NCBI GenBank assembly: GCA_029641185.1
Contig: JAPWGK010000025.1
Location: 62,001 to 126,000 of the forward strand
Direction of reading: 5' to 3'
Source of the DNA: Pseudofabraea citricarpa
Taxonomy: Eukaryota; Ascomycota; Leotiomycetes; Helotiales; Dermateaceae
DNA: 64,000 bases
Part shown: positions 20,686 to 32,618 of the stretch, piece after piece
Numbering within the stretch: position 1 is the first letter of the stretch
Layout of the letters: each line of letters opens with the position of its first letter
The notes under the pieces: generated by a model
What the model was told of the DNA's origin: nothing
Databases searched by the model: none
The model's input: only the letters and a program-made list of their open reading frames with translations
Translations under genes and position numbers: made by a program

Positions 20686-22420
20686 ATGACTTCTTCCCAC
20701 GCACGAGACGGGTCTGTGAAAGCAGCGGTGGATCATGTTGACGATGTGGAAGCCAACGAGAAGCCAATCCTGCCAGATGGGCAACCGGATCAATTTGGGT
20801 CTTATGCAAAGATGGACCCCCGTGAAGTCGCTCTTGTACGCAAGATTGACTTCTACATGATGGTAAAGTCTCTCGAGATGTCCGATTGTGTTGGTTTCTA
20901 ACACCATGTTTATAGCCTATTCTTTGGCTTATGTATTTCATGAACTTTTTGGACCGAAATGCGATGATCAATGGCAAACTGAACGGTCTTGATAAGGACT
21001 TAAAGCTGAAGGGGACACAATACCAAACTTGCGTTTCTATTTTATTCGTTGGGTAAATAGATTTGTCTTAGCCGCATTTCCAGTGTACTGACCATCTTTC
21101 AAGTTATTTGGCAGGACAAGTTCCATCAAATATGATTCTTAGTAAGGTTCGGCCATCTTTATACATGGCAGGTAAGCTGTTTTTTTCCCTTGACAAATAT
21201 CCACGAACTAACGGTTCGCAGTGTGCATGGTGGCATGGGCGATTGTTTCTACTTTGACGTGTATTGTCCAAGATTATAAGGGAATGATTCTTTGCAGATT
21301 CTTCCTTGGGCTTACAGAAGCTCCTGTAAGCTTACTCCTAATGTTCTCATTGCCACTTTGAAAAAGAGCTTCTTGCTAACATATTCATCGAATCAGTATT
21401 ACCCGGGTGCATTATACATGATCAGTCTGTTCTATACGAGGAAAGAAATTGCAACCAGAATGTCTGTTTTCTATACTGGAAACATGCTTGCTAGTTCCTT
21501 CTCGGGTCTCATTGCTGCTGGAATATTTGCAGGGCTTGATGGCAAGGCTGGTCTGGAAGGTTGGAGATGGTACGTCAAATATTAGCTACACTCAGAACTA
21601 ATACTAATTCGCCATAACTAGGCTATTCCTCATCCAGGGCGTGGTCACAGTAGTGATCGCAATCATTGGCATTTGGATGCTTCCTGATACTCCGCTCAAG
21701 ACAAGATGGTTAACACCGGAAGAGAGACAACTTGCGCACGATCGAATTGCACGAGATACCACAGGGCTTCGAGAGAGTACAAGTGCATGGAAAGGACTTG
21801 TGGAAGCATGCAGCGATTATCGAACTTGGGTCTTTTGTCTCATGCTCAACCTCCATCTATCCGCCAATGGATTTAAGAACTTTCTCCCCACGGTTGTCAA
21901 GACACTTGGTTTCAGCACGACAATCACCCTCGTCCTCACCTGTCCACCGTATCTTCTCGGAGCTGGTATTAGCATTCTAGTTGCAGCTTCATCTGGACAC
22001 TACAACGAACGAACGTGGCATATTACTATATCAAAAGCAGTGGCCATTGTTGGGTTCGTCCTGGGCTGTGCTACTCTGAATATTGGCGCAAGATACTTCG
22101 CAATGTGTCTTTTCGTAGGAGCCACATATGGAGTTAACAACATCGGTATTGGTTGGGTTGCTTCGACACTGGGTCAAACGTCAGAGAAGAAAGCTGTCGC
22201 GGTGGCTTTGGTGAACGCGCTTGCGAACTTGTCTTTTGTCTACACCCCCTACCTCTGGCCGGACTCAGACGCCCCTCGATTTTTGCCCGCCATGATGGCT
22301 AGTGTCGCATTCTCCGCAGGTGTGGTCATTTGTGCTTGGATAATGAGATTCATTCTGGCCAGACAAAACAAAAAGATTAGGGAGTCTGAAGATGAGGCAA
22401 TCAACTTCTATGCTTACTAG
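20686..22420 (+). CDS. MFS anion:cation symporter (allantoate/vitamin permease type)
   Basis: This is a Dal5/Tna1-like permease for small organic anions such as allantoate, ureidosuccinate, nicotinate or pantothenate precursors. ATG 20686 opens a soluble N-terminus of about 50 aa. Then come VRKIDFYMM, PILWLMYFMNFLDRNAMINGKLNGL (the family helix 1-2 region), YQTCVSILFVGYLAGQVPSNM, FFLGLTEAPYYPGALYMISLFYTRKEIATRM, and GWRWLFLIQGVVTVV. After an EER-containing central loop (LTPEERQLAHDRI) the second half continues to the C-terminus EDEAINFYAY. Short introns interrupt the first third (near 20880-20913, 21053-21110, 21172-21221, 21326-21397) and 21572-21621. The spliced family match is continuous. 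Substrate cannot be assigned. Confidence 0.88.
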
Positions 22421-23427
22421 AATGCTAATCCCAAAGTCACATATCGGACATGTAAGGGATGAGTGGTTTGTGAATTTGTAAAGCAAGTAGAAATATCAAA
22501 GGCCTGGCTTGACTTGAGACTATCTCGTCATATGTTTTGAATGCAATGAAATATCCAATATATCCCCCCTGTCAGCAAGCAAGAATGAATATCCATACTA
22601 TTAGTCGTACCCTGATTAATGGGATTACCTCACCCTTTAGACTTGAGACGTGGGTGCCATCTCTATATCTTAAGTATTATAATATTTTGTGCGATAAAAC
22701 AAGCTTTAGTTAACTCCTTGACCACCTGTTCACTCGTCGAATCTTGTTTAGGCATACTTTCGTCACCTCCTCACATATTCAGTCGTCATCTGTCTCATGC
22801 TTCAAAATTGCGTACAACGCGTCTTATGATCAATGTGGTTTATTGTCACTAGTTTGAAAATATGTTACTATCCCAAAGGACAACGATTGCTCGCAAGAAT
22901 ACCTGATTCAATACGGAATTTATCAGATCACCGGGCCTGAGGGCTGGGATAGGTTTTAGATCACCTGGGACGCTATCGTCCACACTACAAGTCTAAGCGA
23001 CTTTATGCGTTTTATTAGTGCTTGGCACGAGGCTAAGCATTCGGCTTACAATCCTAACAAAAAAGCTAATACTGAATTGAGGAGGCTCATGTGGCGCAGA
23101 GTGAGTACTATTTCACTCTTTAGTCCTAAGCTAGGCTGGTCTAAGCTTATAGCTGGATCATTTCTGCCTAGATATCTAGCTTTTTTAGGGCTCTTCTGAT
23201 CTTGGTGCTCCCTTGGTGTCAAAGCTTAGGTAAAAAGTTTGAAGCTAATGGTCCGAGCCAAATAGACATGATATATTTCCAGTCTCCGGAATTTGCAAAG
23301 GGTTCTCCTCTCTCCCTAATAATAGAATGTACGTCATTTCTTTTTTTGTTAAAACTAGATATCCCCAACCAAGTACCACACAAAACTCATAACAATAATA
23401 TTTGAAACTTCTTCACAGACCATTGTC
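22421..23427. other. Intergenic, about 1 kb, no gene seen
   Basis: The 22980-23220 part has short ORFs rich in CTAAG/CTTAG words. It may be degraded repeat DNA, but I cannot support an identity. Confidence 0.4.
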
Positions 23428-24252
23428 ATGCATCTCATTATCCGACCAATATTTTTATGGGCATTATTTGCTATTTGCTGTAAGTATTTCTTCATTTCTT
23501 GGTTGTAGTAGAAGCTGTTGCTAATTCGCATAGCTGCTGCAACTGTACTGCCACGCGGAGTGTTGCTAAATCGTCTGGCATCACGAGCGATCAATAATGC
23601 GGTTGATCTCAAGATAATGCCGCTCGGCGCATCGATCACTTATGGTGTTGCTTCCACGGATGGAAATGGCTATCGACTTGAACTTCGCAACCTCCTCCAA
23701 GCTGGGGGCAACAATGTGTCTTATGTTGGAACTCAATTTAATGGTACAATGACCAACAATGCTAGCGAGGGATACCCCGGCCGTAGAATCAGCGAAGTTG
23801 GCGACTTGGCAGAAACATCAGGTGTTTATGACTATTTGCCGAACTTAGTACTCATTCATGTTGGAACGAACGATTGTATTCAAAATTACAACACTACCGA
23901 CGCACCTTCGCGACTCGTCACTCTTGTGCAAGAAGTTCTGAAAGCGATTCCAGGTACGACCGTTTTCGTATCTAATCTGGTGCCCAATCGAGATGCTGTC
24001 GTCGAGCAGTGCATCTTGACCTTCAATAGCGCCATTGAAGAAAATATTCAAAGCTTGATTGACGAGGGCCTGAAGGTCGTATTTGTCGATATGCATAGCG
24101 CAGTTTCGACAAGTGATATCAACGAAAGTGATGGTACTCACCCAACTGATGAAGGCTACAGAAAGATGGCTCAAGTGTGGTATGGCAGTATGGTGAATGC
24201 ATCTTCGAAGATTACTCCACCTGATTCAGATGGAGAGCCAGCTCCCGTTTGA
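23428..24252 (+). CDS. Secreted SGNH-hydrolase (CE3-like esterase)
   Basis: An extracellular SGNH esterase, probably an acetylxylan-esterase-like enzyme. Exon 1 (23428-23479) encodes a signal peptide beginning MHLIIRPIFLWALFAIC. A 54 nt intron (23480-23533, GTAAGT...CATAG) joins it in frame to exon 2, which starts SAATVLPRGV. The catalytic block is KIMPLGASITYG (Ser). Block II has GYPGRRI, block III is LIHVGTNDC (Gly, Asn), and the terminal block is DGTHPTDEGY (Asp, His). The total of about 256 aa suits a single-domain CE3 enzyme. Starting at the first long open frame alone would lose the signal peptide. It fits the plant-polysaccharide theme of the window. Confidence 0.82.
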
Positions 24253-25269
24253 TTCGAATTTCAAGTTATGATTACCATGTGGATTTAGGAGTTTTGGCAA
24301 GGAATAGGTGTTGTGTTAAATTTGGTGCTTAATTGGGTTTCTATTCTCACAATTGGCTAATATCAAAAGTAATTGATAAACTTCGTCTCTCAATATTCAC
24401 GATTGATTTTTAAGCCGTGCATATACTCATATTTCTAAACCATATTTCGTCGTTCATATAAGCAATAAGCAGAAGCAATGAGTGAAACACAATCACTATG
24501 TGATTAAAAACTGGCAATTGGGCACGTGTTATAGTCGTAAAAGCCTAGTACTTGAAATCCCCTTGCTAGATATATTTCAAAAGAGAATAATATTAACTGA
24601 TTTTATAATACTCGAAATAGTATGTCTAAAGTAGAGCTAGTATACATATAAAGGCCTTGTGCTTGAAGGACCACAGAATTAATCCAGACCGACAATATGT
24701 TTGAGAGAACTTAATCCTCAAACCAGCTGCACTTAATAGTAGGTTAAGATAAGAAATCGTAAAAGTTACCTCAAAGCTGATAAATCTCAACGGCTTCGAC
24801 AATAGACTTAGATCCCTGTTAAATCGATCTACCGAGAATAAGGTTTAGTTTTGGACAAAATCAATCAACAAGACTATAGGTATATTTAATCAAGCAGACT
24901 CTAAGTAGAAAGCTCTAAGGTGCGGTAATATATGAAACTGACAACTCTTAAAGGTGTAGCTTAGATCCATTCTGTAGTCTTGCTCGTACAGCATCATCGG
25001 CAGTCACAAAATCCACCATGGGTGTTATGGTATACTATTAGATACCCATCTCAACAATTACACAAAACACTTCGGAATATTTCAGGTAGAAGTGGGTAGG
25101 GCAAAAAAGCAGGCAAACAGAATGGAAATCTTCCAATCTTTCTGGAAAATTCCATGTAAATGAAGCTTTGACAAGGAGTTTGAAATCTCAAAATAGAGAG
25201 ATGAAAAAATTTAGGTAGTCAAATTTTTCACGCCACTGAATAGTAAATGTCTACTGATAATCCATGTTG
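24253..25269. other. Intergenic, about 1 kb, no gene seen
   Basis: AT-rich 3' region of the esterase and 3' side of the pseudogene. Nothing recognised. Confidence 0.5.
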
Positions 25270-27010
25270 TTATCATTCTAATATTAGTTGCACAACCGTC
25301 TCTATAACCGTTGAGGCAGATTTCGACTTTTTGTACGTCAAAATCACCATTCTACCCTCCAAATAAAACGAGGGGGAAACATCCGATATTCTTGCCCAGC
25401 CCAGTATATCTTCACATCTTCTTACAATTCCGAAGCCTTCCTCTTCAATGGCTATAACATGCTCGGAGATATGGGCTACCAATTTGGAATTCCACATGCC
25501 TTCTTGTCGCCTAACTTTGCGAAGTAGACTGATGACTTTGCGACGAATGGTAGGATCTCGACATGTGCTTGCAACAAAGAACAAAGGGCTTATAATGCCA
25601 TCGTCGTGTGAAAGGTATTTCTCTTCCAGAGGTCTGGATTCGTCGATACCATTAAACCTATTACAGAATCAACAAGTCTTAGAATATCCGGGCAGTCGGT
25701 AATGTATTTGTCCCATAAACTTTGGTTGTCAATTTCACCTCTCGGTAGGTCCAGATTTATCATAGCGGTATGCTCATGTATCTGTAAGATGAGGTATCCA
25801 AGTTGCTTCTTGGTGGTGAATTCTTGGCCACGAGAATTTACCAAACAATTAAGCTGTTGACCATCTACACAATAGTTCTTTATAGAAATTGTTGTTCCTT
25901 TGAATTATTTGAGACGAGATGACTTTTTCATTCTTAGCCTCGCTAGATAAAGAGTATATATATCTATGCCAGTGATACTCCAAAGAGTGACGTGCTTCTG
26001 AAATTGTCGAGAATGATAGTGGCATGCTGTGGCTTGACTGTTGAATCTTATCCCTTTTGGCGACGGTGAATATACTTTTGCCGGTAACCTAAATTTCCAT
26101 TAGCAAAATTCGTTTATAGGCTACTTCCTACCTTATATAGTAAAAGTTTCATGCAAAACTTAAAAGCGGACCAACTACCAAGCTAATATGACAAGCACGC
26201 TACTCAATCATAATAGAAAGGAAGCCCTTACCTGAATCACTTGAATCTTGAGTCTCATATAGAGAACCTCCAAAATATCAAGTGGCATGTGTGTTATACA
26301 CGTTGAGCTTAATACTGGATGTTCAAGTTGCTTCTTGTCCTTGGTGATATGAAGTTGGCAAAATATCTTGATTCCACTTTAATATGCGCCAGAGCTGCTC
26401 CATTGTGGCCTCGAATAGTCTTTGAGACGGATTTTTAATTAGCTGTTTGCCTTAAAATTGTGGGTGTATCAGGAAAATACCTCGAAACAGACAAAAATGA
26501 CGTAGGCTGCCAAAGCAATGTCTACTGCCTGTTTCTAATTCATGAAGAGAGGTGAGAGTAGCTGCTTGATAGCTAAATGATATTGCTGCACTGGGAAGTT
26601 TGTTTCCCCCATGATAGTATTATTGCCAGTTCCATTTTCGAAACACTCATACATAGAACTCAGTGCAAAGATTCCATGACGAATTGCAGGCTCCTGGTGA
26701 GCTGCTTGTAATACAAGTCTTTCCCAAAATCCACTCCCATAAAAGGCAGAAAGTTCTGGAACAGTTCTGGTTCGGAAAAAAAACGAAACGCGCGACGCTC
26801 TCTATTGGTTTCCTGAATATTGGGCTGCAGAAGAGTAGTGTTTATTTATAGAACTATCTTTCTGAAGATTCGGAACGTACCCGTCACACTTGCGGCCGGT
26901 AGATGTGCACTTAACACAACAAGGTTTTATTTTGTCGAATTTGATGCGTCTTTCTATATTCACATGTAATGAGCATTCTAAATCAAATAAGCATAGTCCT
27001 CTCACTTCTA
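25270..27010 (-). pseudogene. Decayed Zn2Cys6 transcription factor
   Basis: Pieces of a fungal binuclear-zinc-cluster regulator lie in order on the minus strand but in shifting frames. Near 26940-26880 is a zinc-cluster half (RRIKFDKIKPCCVKC, then GRKCDGY). There the consensus RRIKCD has Phe for a zinc-binding Cys, and the first CxxC is not recognisable. Near 26770-26560 follows RTVPELSAF, AAHQEPAIRHGIFALSSMY and QYHLAIKQLLSP, which runs into an in-frame TAG. AVDIALAAYVIFVCFE and GHNGAALAHIK then lead to GIKIFCQLHIT in another frame, and HMPLDILEVLYMRLKIQV. The tail is PLFFVASTCRDPTIRRKVISLL, LRKVRRQEGMW and HVIAIEEEGFG, the typical C-terminus of these regulators. A further one-base shift lies near 25660. 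At least two frameshifts, a stop and a lost zinc ligand mark it as non-functional. Sequencing error is a less likely cause of all of these. Confidence 0.75.
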
Positions 27011-27779
27011 AAACACAAAATCAGTTCTCGTTTTGAAACGTAAGTTTGTGAATCTTCGCGCAGACATACTTATTTGCAAACAACCCGTTCGGGTCTTGGG
27101 CTTGTACGCTCTTACTCTCTGACTACGCTTGACTTTCGGCATGTCCGGCTGCTTCTTACAGCAATGGAATTTTGGTACGATGGTCACTGCCTACAGCCGT
27201 TTTCCAATGAGTCTTGATGGTTTGATGATTTTGTGATTATAAAATAGAGGGCAGTGCATTCGCAACTTTTCATCGGGCTGTTCGGGGCTGAGTTGTTAGC
27301 CTCGCTTTAGCCTTTATGTGCCACCCTCCTGCAGATCACACACAGTCCACGAAATTGAATTAGATTCCACTATGGGATAGTTAGTACTAATTTAGGCATC
27401 GTCCTTACGAACCCATCAATCATGGCTCGAGATTGTGGATCCTGACAGAAGATGGAAATATTTGTGTTGATGAAGCCTTGCCTTCATGGCCCTCGAAAGA
27501 GGCTCTGTCGACTGGCAATTTAAATGGTTATTGAGATGGCGAAATGAGTTTTGAAAGTTAACATAGAATGGGAGGATTCTATGATTTCTAATTAAGCTCT
27601 GCGGTGAGAAGAAAATAGTTACAAGTACAATTGTCTTGATGTGCCACCTGCGCAATATGCCAGATTCATTACTCGTCAGATGGGCAACCGACTGATGTCT
27701 TCGTACAAACGAAGCAGAGTCCGTCTGCCTTTGAAACTTGACACAAATACATTGTGTCGTGACACGTTACAAAACGGTA
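27011..27779. other. Intergenic, no gene seen
   Basis: Between the pseudogene and the CHRD gene. The ORF at 27416-27655 has no features. Confidence 0.5.
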
Positions 27780-28764
27780 TTACAATATTGCATATAAGAG
27801 ACCTGCGGCCATCATAGCGCCTCCAACTTGTTTCGCATTGGCACCTCCTGTGTATTGAGTCGGCTGAGCGGTCTTGGTTGCTGGATTATCGGTGCTATAT
27901 GTAACAGGCGTGGTGGCAATAGTCGTTGGATATTTGGCGGTAGTTGAAAGACCTCCACCATGAGAATCTGGGGTGCCAGTTGCCACAGGCACTGAATATC
28001 CGGGGAGCTCTGAAACAGGGCATATGGTTGTATAGATTTCGTAAGTGGTTGTAGTGACTGGCTTGGTCTGACATATCTGATTAGCAGAAATTGCAATTAG
28101 TATGAAAGCTACTTACAATGTATGGGCAATCCACGACTACAGTTGGACAAGCTGTAATAGTCGATACTTGGGTTTTGGTAAGTGTAGCGGTAGTGAGTGC
28201 ACTACCTGGTGCCAAGGTGGTAGTTGTGTTTCCAGTTGCAGGAGGGATAGGTGGACTCTGGATATTAAATTGACCACGAACCACACCTGCTGGGAAAAGT
28301 ACCGTGTGTGAATCGGTGAAAAATCCAGTTGGGTTGGCCTCAATCTGGGCAACTGTAAATCCAGCACCGGTATCAGTCACATTGTCTGCAGCTTTAATGC
28401 CCGTCAGGAATGGGCCGGTCAAGCACCCGACAGATTTTCGGATAGTGTCATCGCCCACTGGGTTAGGGAAAGCGATACGGGGAGGTCCGTTGCGACCCAC
28501 AGCCGCTTCATGAATATGAGTCGCGGTCAATGCTGGCGATCGATAGTCACCGGTGACACCGTAAAGAGTAATATCGTAGCAAATCGTATTGGTCTGGCTA
28601 TTAAGCGCATAGTTGAACTGGCCTTTGGCACCTGGCTGTCCAGGAGTGGATATACTCGAGGCGTTAACGACCTGGTTCGGGGTAGCAGTAATGTTAAAGA
28701 TAGATGTAAACTGCTGGGCGGATACCACGGAGGCAAGTACCAGGAGTGAAGCAGTGTACTTCAT
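27780..28764 (-). CDS. GPI-anchored CHRD-domain surface protein
   Basis: Two exons, 28117-28764 and 27780-28076, with a 40 nt intron (GTAAGT...AATCAG), give about 314 aa. There is a signal peptide (ASLLVLASVVSAQ). Residues about 20-170 form a CHRD (chordin-like) domain, with KGQFNYALNSQTNTICYDI, THIHEAAVGRNGPP and FPAGVVRGQF. The C-terminal third is Thr/Ser/Pro-rich with four Cys (ACP, DCP, ICQ, ICP). It ends in a GPI-type signal: small residues (GGANAKQ) before a hydrophobic tail (AMMAAGLLYAIL). Proteins of this layout are fungal cell-surface components of unknown biochemical role. The intron placement restores an unbroken Cys-containing linker. Confidence 0.82.
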
Positions 28765-29823
28765 CGTGCAGTGTTGGATATTGAATGAGTGACTATGGTA
28801 AGTGACAGATAATAAAAAGAACTTAAATACAAAGGACAGTGATTGAGCGATGGCTGATTATTTCGAACAGGAGAAGGGCAACTTATGTAGAGTAGCATAA
28901 TTTTCGCCCGCTACTTACGACTACTCCTTCATTCTTTTCTAATCCCAAGCATTGGCGTGAATGATGGCAATTTGAACAAAATGAAATAAACGCCAACGCG
29001 GTCTTTTATGCTCTAGGTCTCATGCTAATGACTTAGGGAACAGCGGGTTAGCGAGCAGATTAAGCCAACAAGGGATCTTGGCGGTTGGCGATCGGAATGT
29101 AATCGATCGCCAGGGTAATTAAACACCATTCTCTGACAAAGTCAGCAATCATCTGCATATCACAGGGGCATAATTATCCCAAAAAGCGGCATTTTATTCT
29201 TCCTGGGACCATTGGCATCGCTAGATCTGATCGCAAGCAAATTAAACAATGAATACTATGCCGTGAGTTGGCTACAGTGATGTCATTTAAACACACCGGT
29301 GCAATCGCGCTTCGGACTTTATTATATCCTTACTCTCGTATAGCATTTGCACGATTGTGTTGACCGAATGAAAGGAACCCGATCAAAACTTGCTCCTCGG
29401 ATAATGTAAGCATCATTAATCAACTATAAAAACACGATTTACTGATGACTCAACCACTGGGAATCACAAGTATAAGGAACAGTTTTTTTCTTACTATATT
29501 ACTTCATTTTTTGAAATTTTGCTTGTTTTGTTTTGTTTTGTTGGCCTGAAGGCTTTGCAACTGTGCTCGCTTACCCACCTGTATGGTTTAAAATTGGCAT
29601 TTTCTATCTTGAATTTCTAACAACCAATGAATTGATGATAACTAGATACATGAGGGGAAAATACTGGCCTTAATAATTTCCTTTTTATAAACAGTCAACT
29701 ATCAAGTCCTGATTATAATCAAGATGTAAAAATCAAAAATTTAAGTGAGCCTGTGAATCTTAAAAGGTTTTTATCACCAATCTCGGTTTCTTGTCCTGCA
29801 TTTGATCTTTTGACGAATCTTGA
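28765..29823. other. Intergenic, about 1 kb, no gene seen
   Basis: The upstream region of the CHRD gene, followed by AT-rich DNA with a TTTTG run near 29520-29540. Nothing recognised. Confidence 0.5.
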
Positions 29824-31019
29824 TCAACGAACACCTTGTATAATAACTTTGAAAACACTCTCCTTTCCTTCTTTGACTAGTTCAAATGCCTTTTCTGCAT
29901 CTTCAAAACCGAACCGATCGGTGATCAATCTTTTTACGTCAATTTTCCCCGATGCAATTAGTTCAATGGCCTTTGGATAGCATCCAGTTGTATAACGAAT
30001 TGACCCTTTGATATTGAGTGCACGAATGCAGGCAGTGGTAATTGGGAAGACCACATTCTGACAATATATATTAGTATTTACAATTTCCAATCTTGGATTT
30101 AAATTCTTACCTCTTTTCCCATTCCTGTCTGTACATATGTACCGCCCCTCTTAGCAACAAATATACCGGCCTGTATACATTGCTCAGCGCCAGTACACTC
30201 AAGGACAACATCTGCGCCATCTCCTAAACCGAAACCCTTTTTGATATCTTCGGCAATTTTCTCACTGGCCTCGATACCGTCAATATTCTGCTTAGGTATA
30301 ACAGTTTTATAAACACCGTCAGCTCCATAGGCCTTCGCAAAGTTAAGCCGGGAATCCGAGATGTCTACACCAATGACCTTGCTAGCACCATAGGCTTTGC
30401 AAACTGCCTGACACAAAACTCCAATTGGACCTGAGCCAAATACAACCACACTTTGTCCAGCCCTGATATCCCCAACTTTTGCCACTTGAACTGCAACAGC
30501 AGTAGGTTCTACCATTGCTCCCTCTTCAAAAGTCATATGGTCTGCAATTTTATAACAGTAGTCGGCGGCAACACTGTAATACTTACTCAGAGTCCCATCC
30601 CAAGGTGGAGTTGCAGCGAAGATTGTATCGGCACAAAGATTATACTTCCCGTCTCGACAGTAATCGCAACGCCGACATGGTGTGCCAGGCTCAATCGCAA
30701 CGCGATCACCCACTTTCATATTCTGGACGGATTTCCCCACTTCAACGATGATTCCTGCGCTTTCGTGGCCTAAAACAATTGGACTTTTTAAGACAAAATC
30801 ACCGATTCGTCCGCGTTGCCAGTAATGTACGTCGCTGCCACAGATGCCCGTTTTCTGAATATGCACACGAACTTCATAGTCGTCGCGAAGTGCTGGTGTC
30901 GGTCGATCTTCGAATGACACGTTTTGAATCGATTTCAAGACAAAGGAACGGTTCTGTTGTTCTCAGTCTATAGTTCTAGGGAATTTTATAATACTTACAT
31001 TCTCGCCTTGTAACGTCAT
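29824..31019 (-). CDS. Zinc-dependent polyol dehydrogenase (sorbitol/xylitol type)
   Basis: A medium-chain dehydrogenase that oxidises a polyol such as xylitol, sorbitol or arabinitol to the ketose with NAD+. Three exons, 30999-31019 (only seven codons), 30111-30953 and 29824-30057, sum to 365 aa. Catalytic zinc ligands are Cys in TGICGSDVHYW, His and Glu in LGHESAG, and Glu in MVEPTAVAV. The structural zinc knuckle is CRRCDYC followed by NLC. The Rossmann motif is VFGSGPIGVLC. An Asp at the end of the second strand (VIGVDISDSR) suggests preference for NAD over NADP. It is divergent from an SDR gene across about 690 bp and heads a polyol cluster with a transporter, a second SDR and a regulator. 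The precise polyol cannot be read from sequence. Confidence 0.92.
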
Positions 31020-31708
31020 GCTCGTTGAAGCGGGGTCGATGCAACAAATTCGGCGATTTTGTAGAGGGAGATGCCTACGTGGCTAATGAGACTGATGCAC
31101 AGCGAGTTCTTATTGTGCTCTCCACCACTGCTTTTGAAGACAGGAACTTTGACCCTAGACGACGAAAGTAATGAACTTGGATGCAATGGTCGAATGTTTC
31201 CCGCATTTGCGCCGATCATATGATGGGGTAACCTGGGAAAGTGGGGTCCCGGAAACAGTCACCCTCATTATGGCAATACGGCTCATAGGACACAGAACGC
31301 CAGAGACCCATTTTATTGCATGAATCACGGTAGAATGCTTATTCTTGTACTTTTTTGTTAATCACTCTGACCAGTTGCAGTAAGTTTTACTATCCGAGAC
31401 TACCCAGCGTGACGTCCGAAGCTGACGAATAACTTTTAAAGAAGGGCCATTTGCTCTAAGACCTTCTAGGTGGAGAACTAAACTAAACTTAAATTATCTT
31501 CCTCTTCTGATTTGATAAAATAGTTTGAATGGAGTTTACATTTCTGCACACTAAGGTGTACAATGGCCCCGTCCGACGGAGACAGTCCTCCTTGCTGTTC
31601 ACTATGTACACATAAGTGCGAAGCTTCTATCAAACATTTGGGAAATGGTCTAAGGTTGCCCAACTTTCATCCAAATCTTGTTATTTTCTCTTAAAAAAAA
31701 CAACTACA
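31020..31708. other. Divergent promoter region of polyol dehydrogenase and SDR 1
   Basis: Between head-to-head genes; besides the GGGTGACTGTT site it contains GGCTAA at 31081, which matches the XlnR-type hexamer known in Aspergillus but is too short to mean much alone. CAGCGTGACG near 31405 loosely resembles the AGCGTGGGTGAC part of the other sites. Confidence 0.4.
31254..31266 (-). promoter_or_regulatory. Candidate cluster regulatory site (GGGTGACTGTT)
   Basis: On the minus strand this reads GAGGGTGACTGTT. It lies about 235 bp upstream of the polyol dehydrogenase and 445 bp upstream of the first SDR. It shares the 11-mer GGGTGACTGTT with a site upstream of the sugar transporter and GGGTGAC with a dyad upstream of the second SDR. 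Confidence 0.45.
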
Positions 31709-32618
31709 ATGTCTATTTCCATCCGTAATCCAGATCCTCCCATCAAGGATAGTGTTTTTGACATGTTTCGCATGGACGGAAGAACAGTCATAATTACTGG
31801 TGGCACAGGTGGAATTGGCTATGAAGTAGCTCGAGGTCTTGCAGAAGCTGGAGCAAATGTGGGTTAATCCACGATCACATCAGTAGAAGCTTATACTATT
31901 TTGATAGCTTGCGATCTGGTATCATTCATCGCCAAAAGCTGGAGAATTTTCGGACGTTATTGCTAAAGAATTCGGCGTCATAGTAAGGGCGTATAAAGTT
32001 GCGGTAGAGAACTATCGAGAGGTGGAAGATGCAATTGCTACAGTTGTGGCCGACTTTGGAAGACTGGATGTTATCATCTGTAATGCTGGTGTTCCATCAA
32101 AAGCAGGTGGACTCGATGATAAACTCGAGAACTGGAACAATGTAAGAGCCATTGACTTCGATGGAGCATACTATTGCGCCCGTGCCGCTGGCTATGTGTT
32201 CAAGGAACAGGGTTATGGTAATTGCATATTTACAGCTAGTATGTCCGGTCATGCTGTCAATGTACCGCAAGAGCAGACTTGTTACAACGCATGTAAAGCA
32301 GGAGTGGTAAGAACCCCAGGATATCAAGAAAACAACTTGCTAAAGCTTTGAGTTTAGATTCATCTGTCCAAGTCTTTAGCTGTAGAGTGGGCTAAATTTG
32401 GGGCTAGATGCAACTCTGTTTCGCCTGGATATATCAATACTGCGATCTCTGGAGATTGCCCTTTTGATATGAAAGAGGCGTGGTTCGGATTAACTCCCAT
32501 GAAGCGAGATGCAGACCCTCGAGAACTGAAAGGAATTTATTTGTATTTAGCATCAGATGCAAGCTCATACACAACAGGAAGCGACTTTTTAGTTGATGGG
32601 GGTTACACCTGTAGATGA
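31709..32618 (+). CDS. Short-chain dehydrogenase 1 (ketose/polyol reductase type)
   Basis: Three exons, 31709-31858, 31908-32306 and 32358-32618, sum to 810 nt, in frame, for 269 aa. The nucleotide motif is [24 protein letters not shown] (TGxxxGxG). The NAG motif is VIICNAG, the catalytic Ser lies in FTASMSG, and YxxxK is YNACK. The C-terminus has [22 protein letters not shown] and VDGGYTC. It resembles fungal L-xylulose/sorbose reductase-like SDRs, which interconvert ketoses and polyols with NADP(H). It is a paralogue of the SDR at 35754. It lies head-to-head with the polyol dehydrogenase, so the pair could run a polyol-ketose step together. Confidence 0.88.

Noticed and set aside
23428..23533. 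Frameshift between signal peptide and SGNH domain
   Set aside because: A 54 nt GTAAGT...CATAG intron joins both parts in frame, so no shift is needed.
31081..31086. XlnR-type GGCTAA site before the polyol dehydrogenase
   Set aside because: A lone hexamer is expected by chance in a 690 bp region; noted but not claimed.
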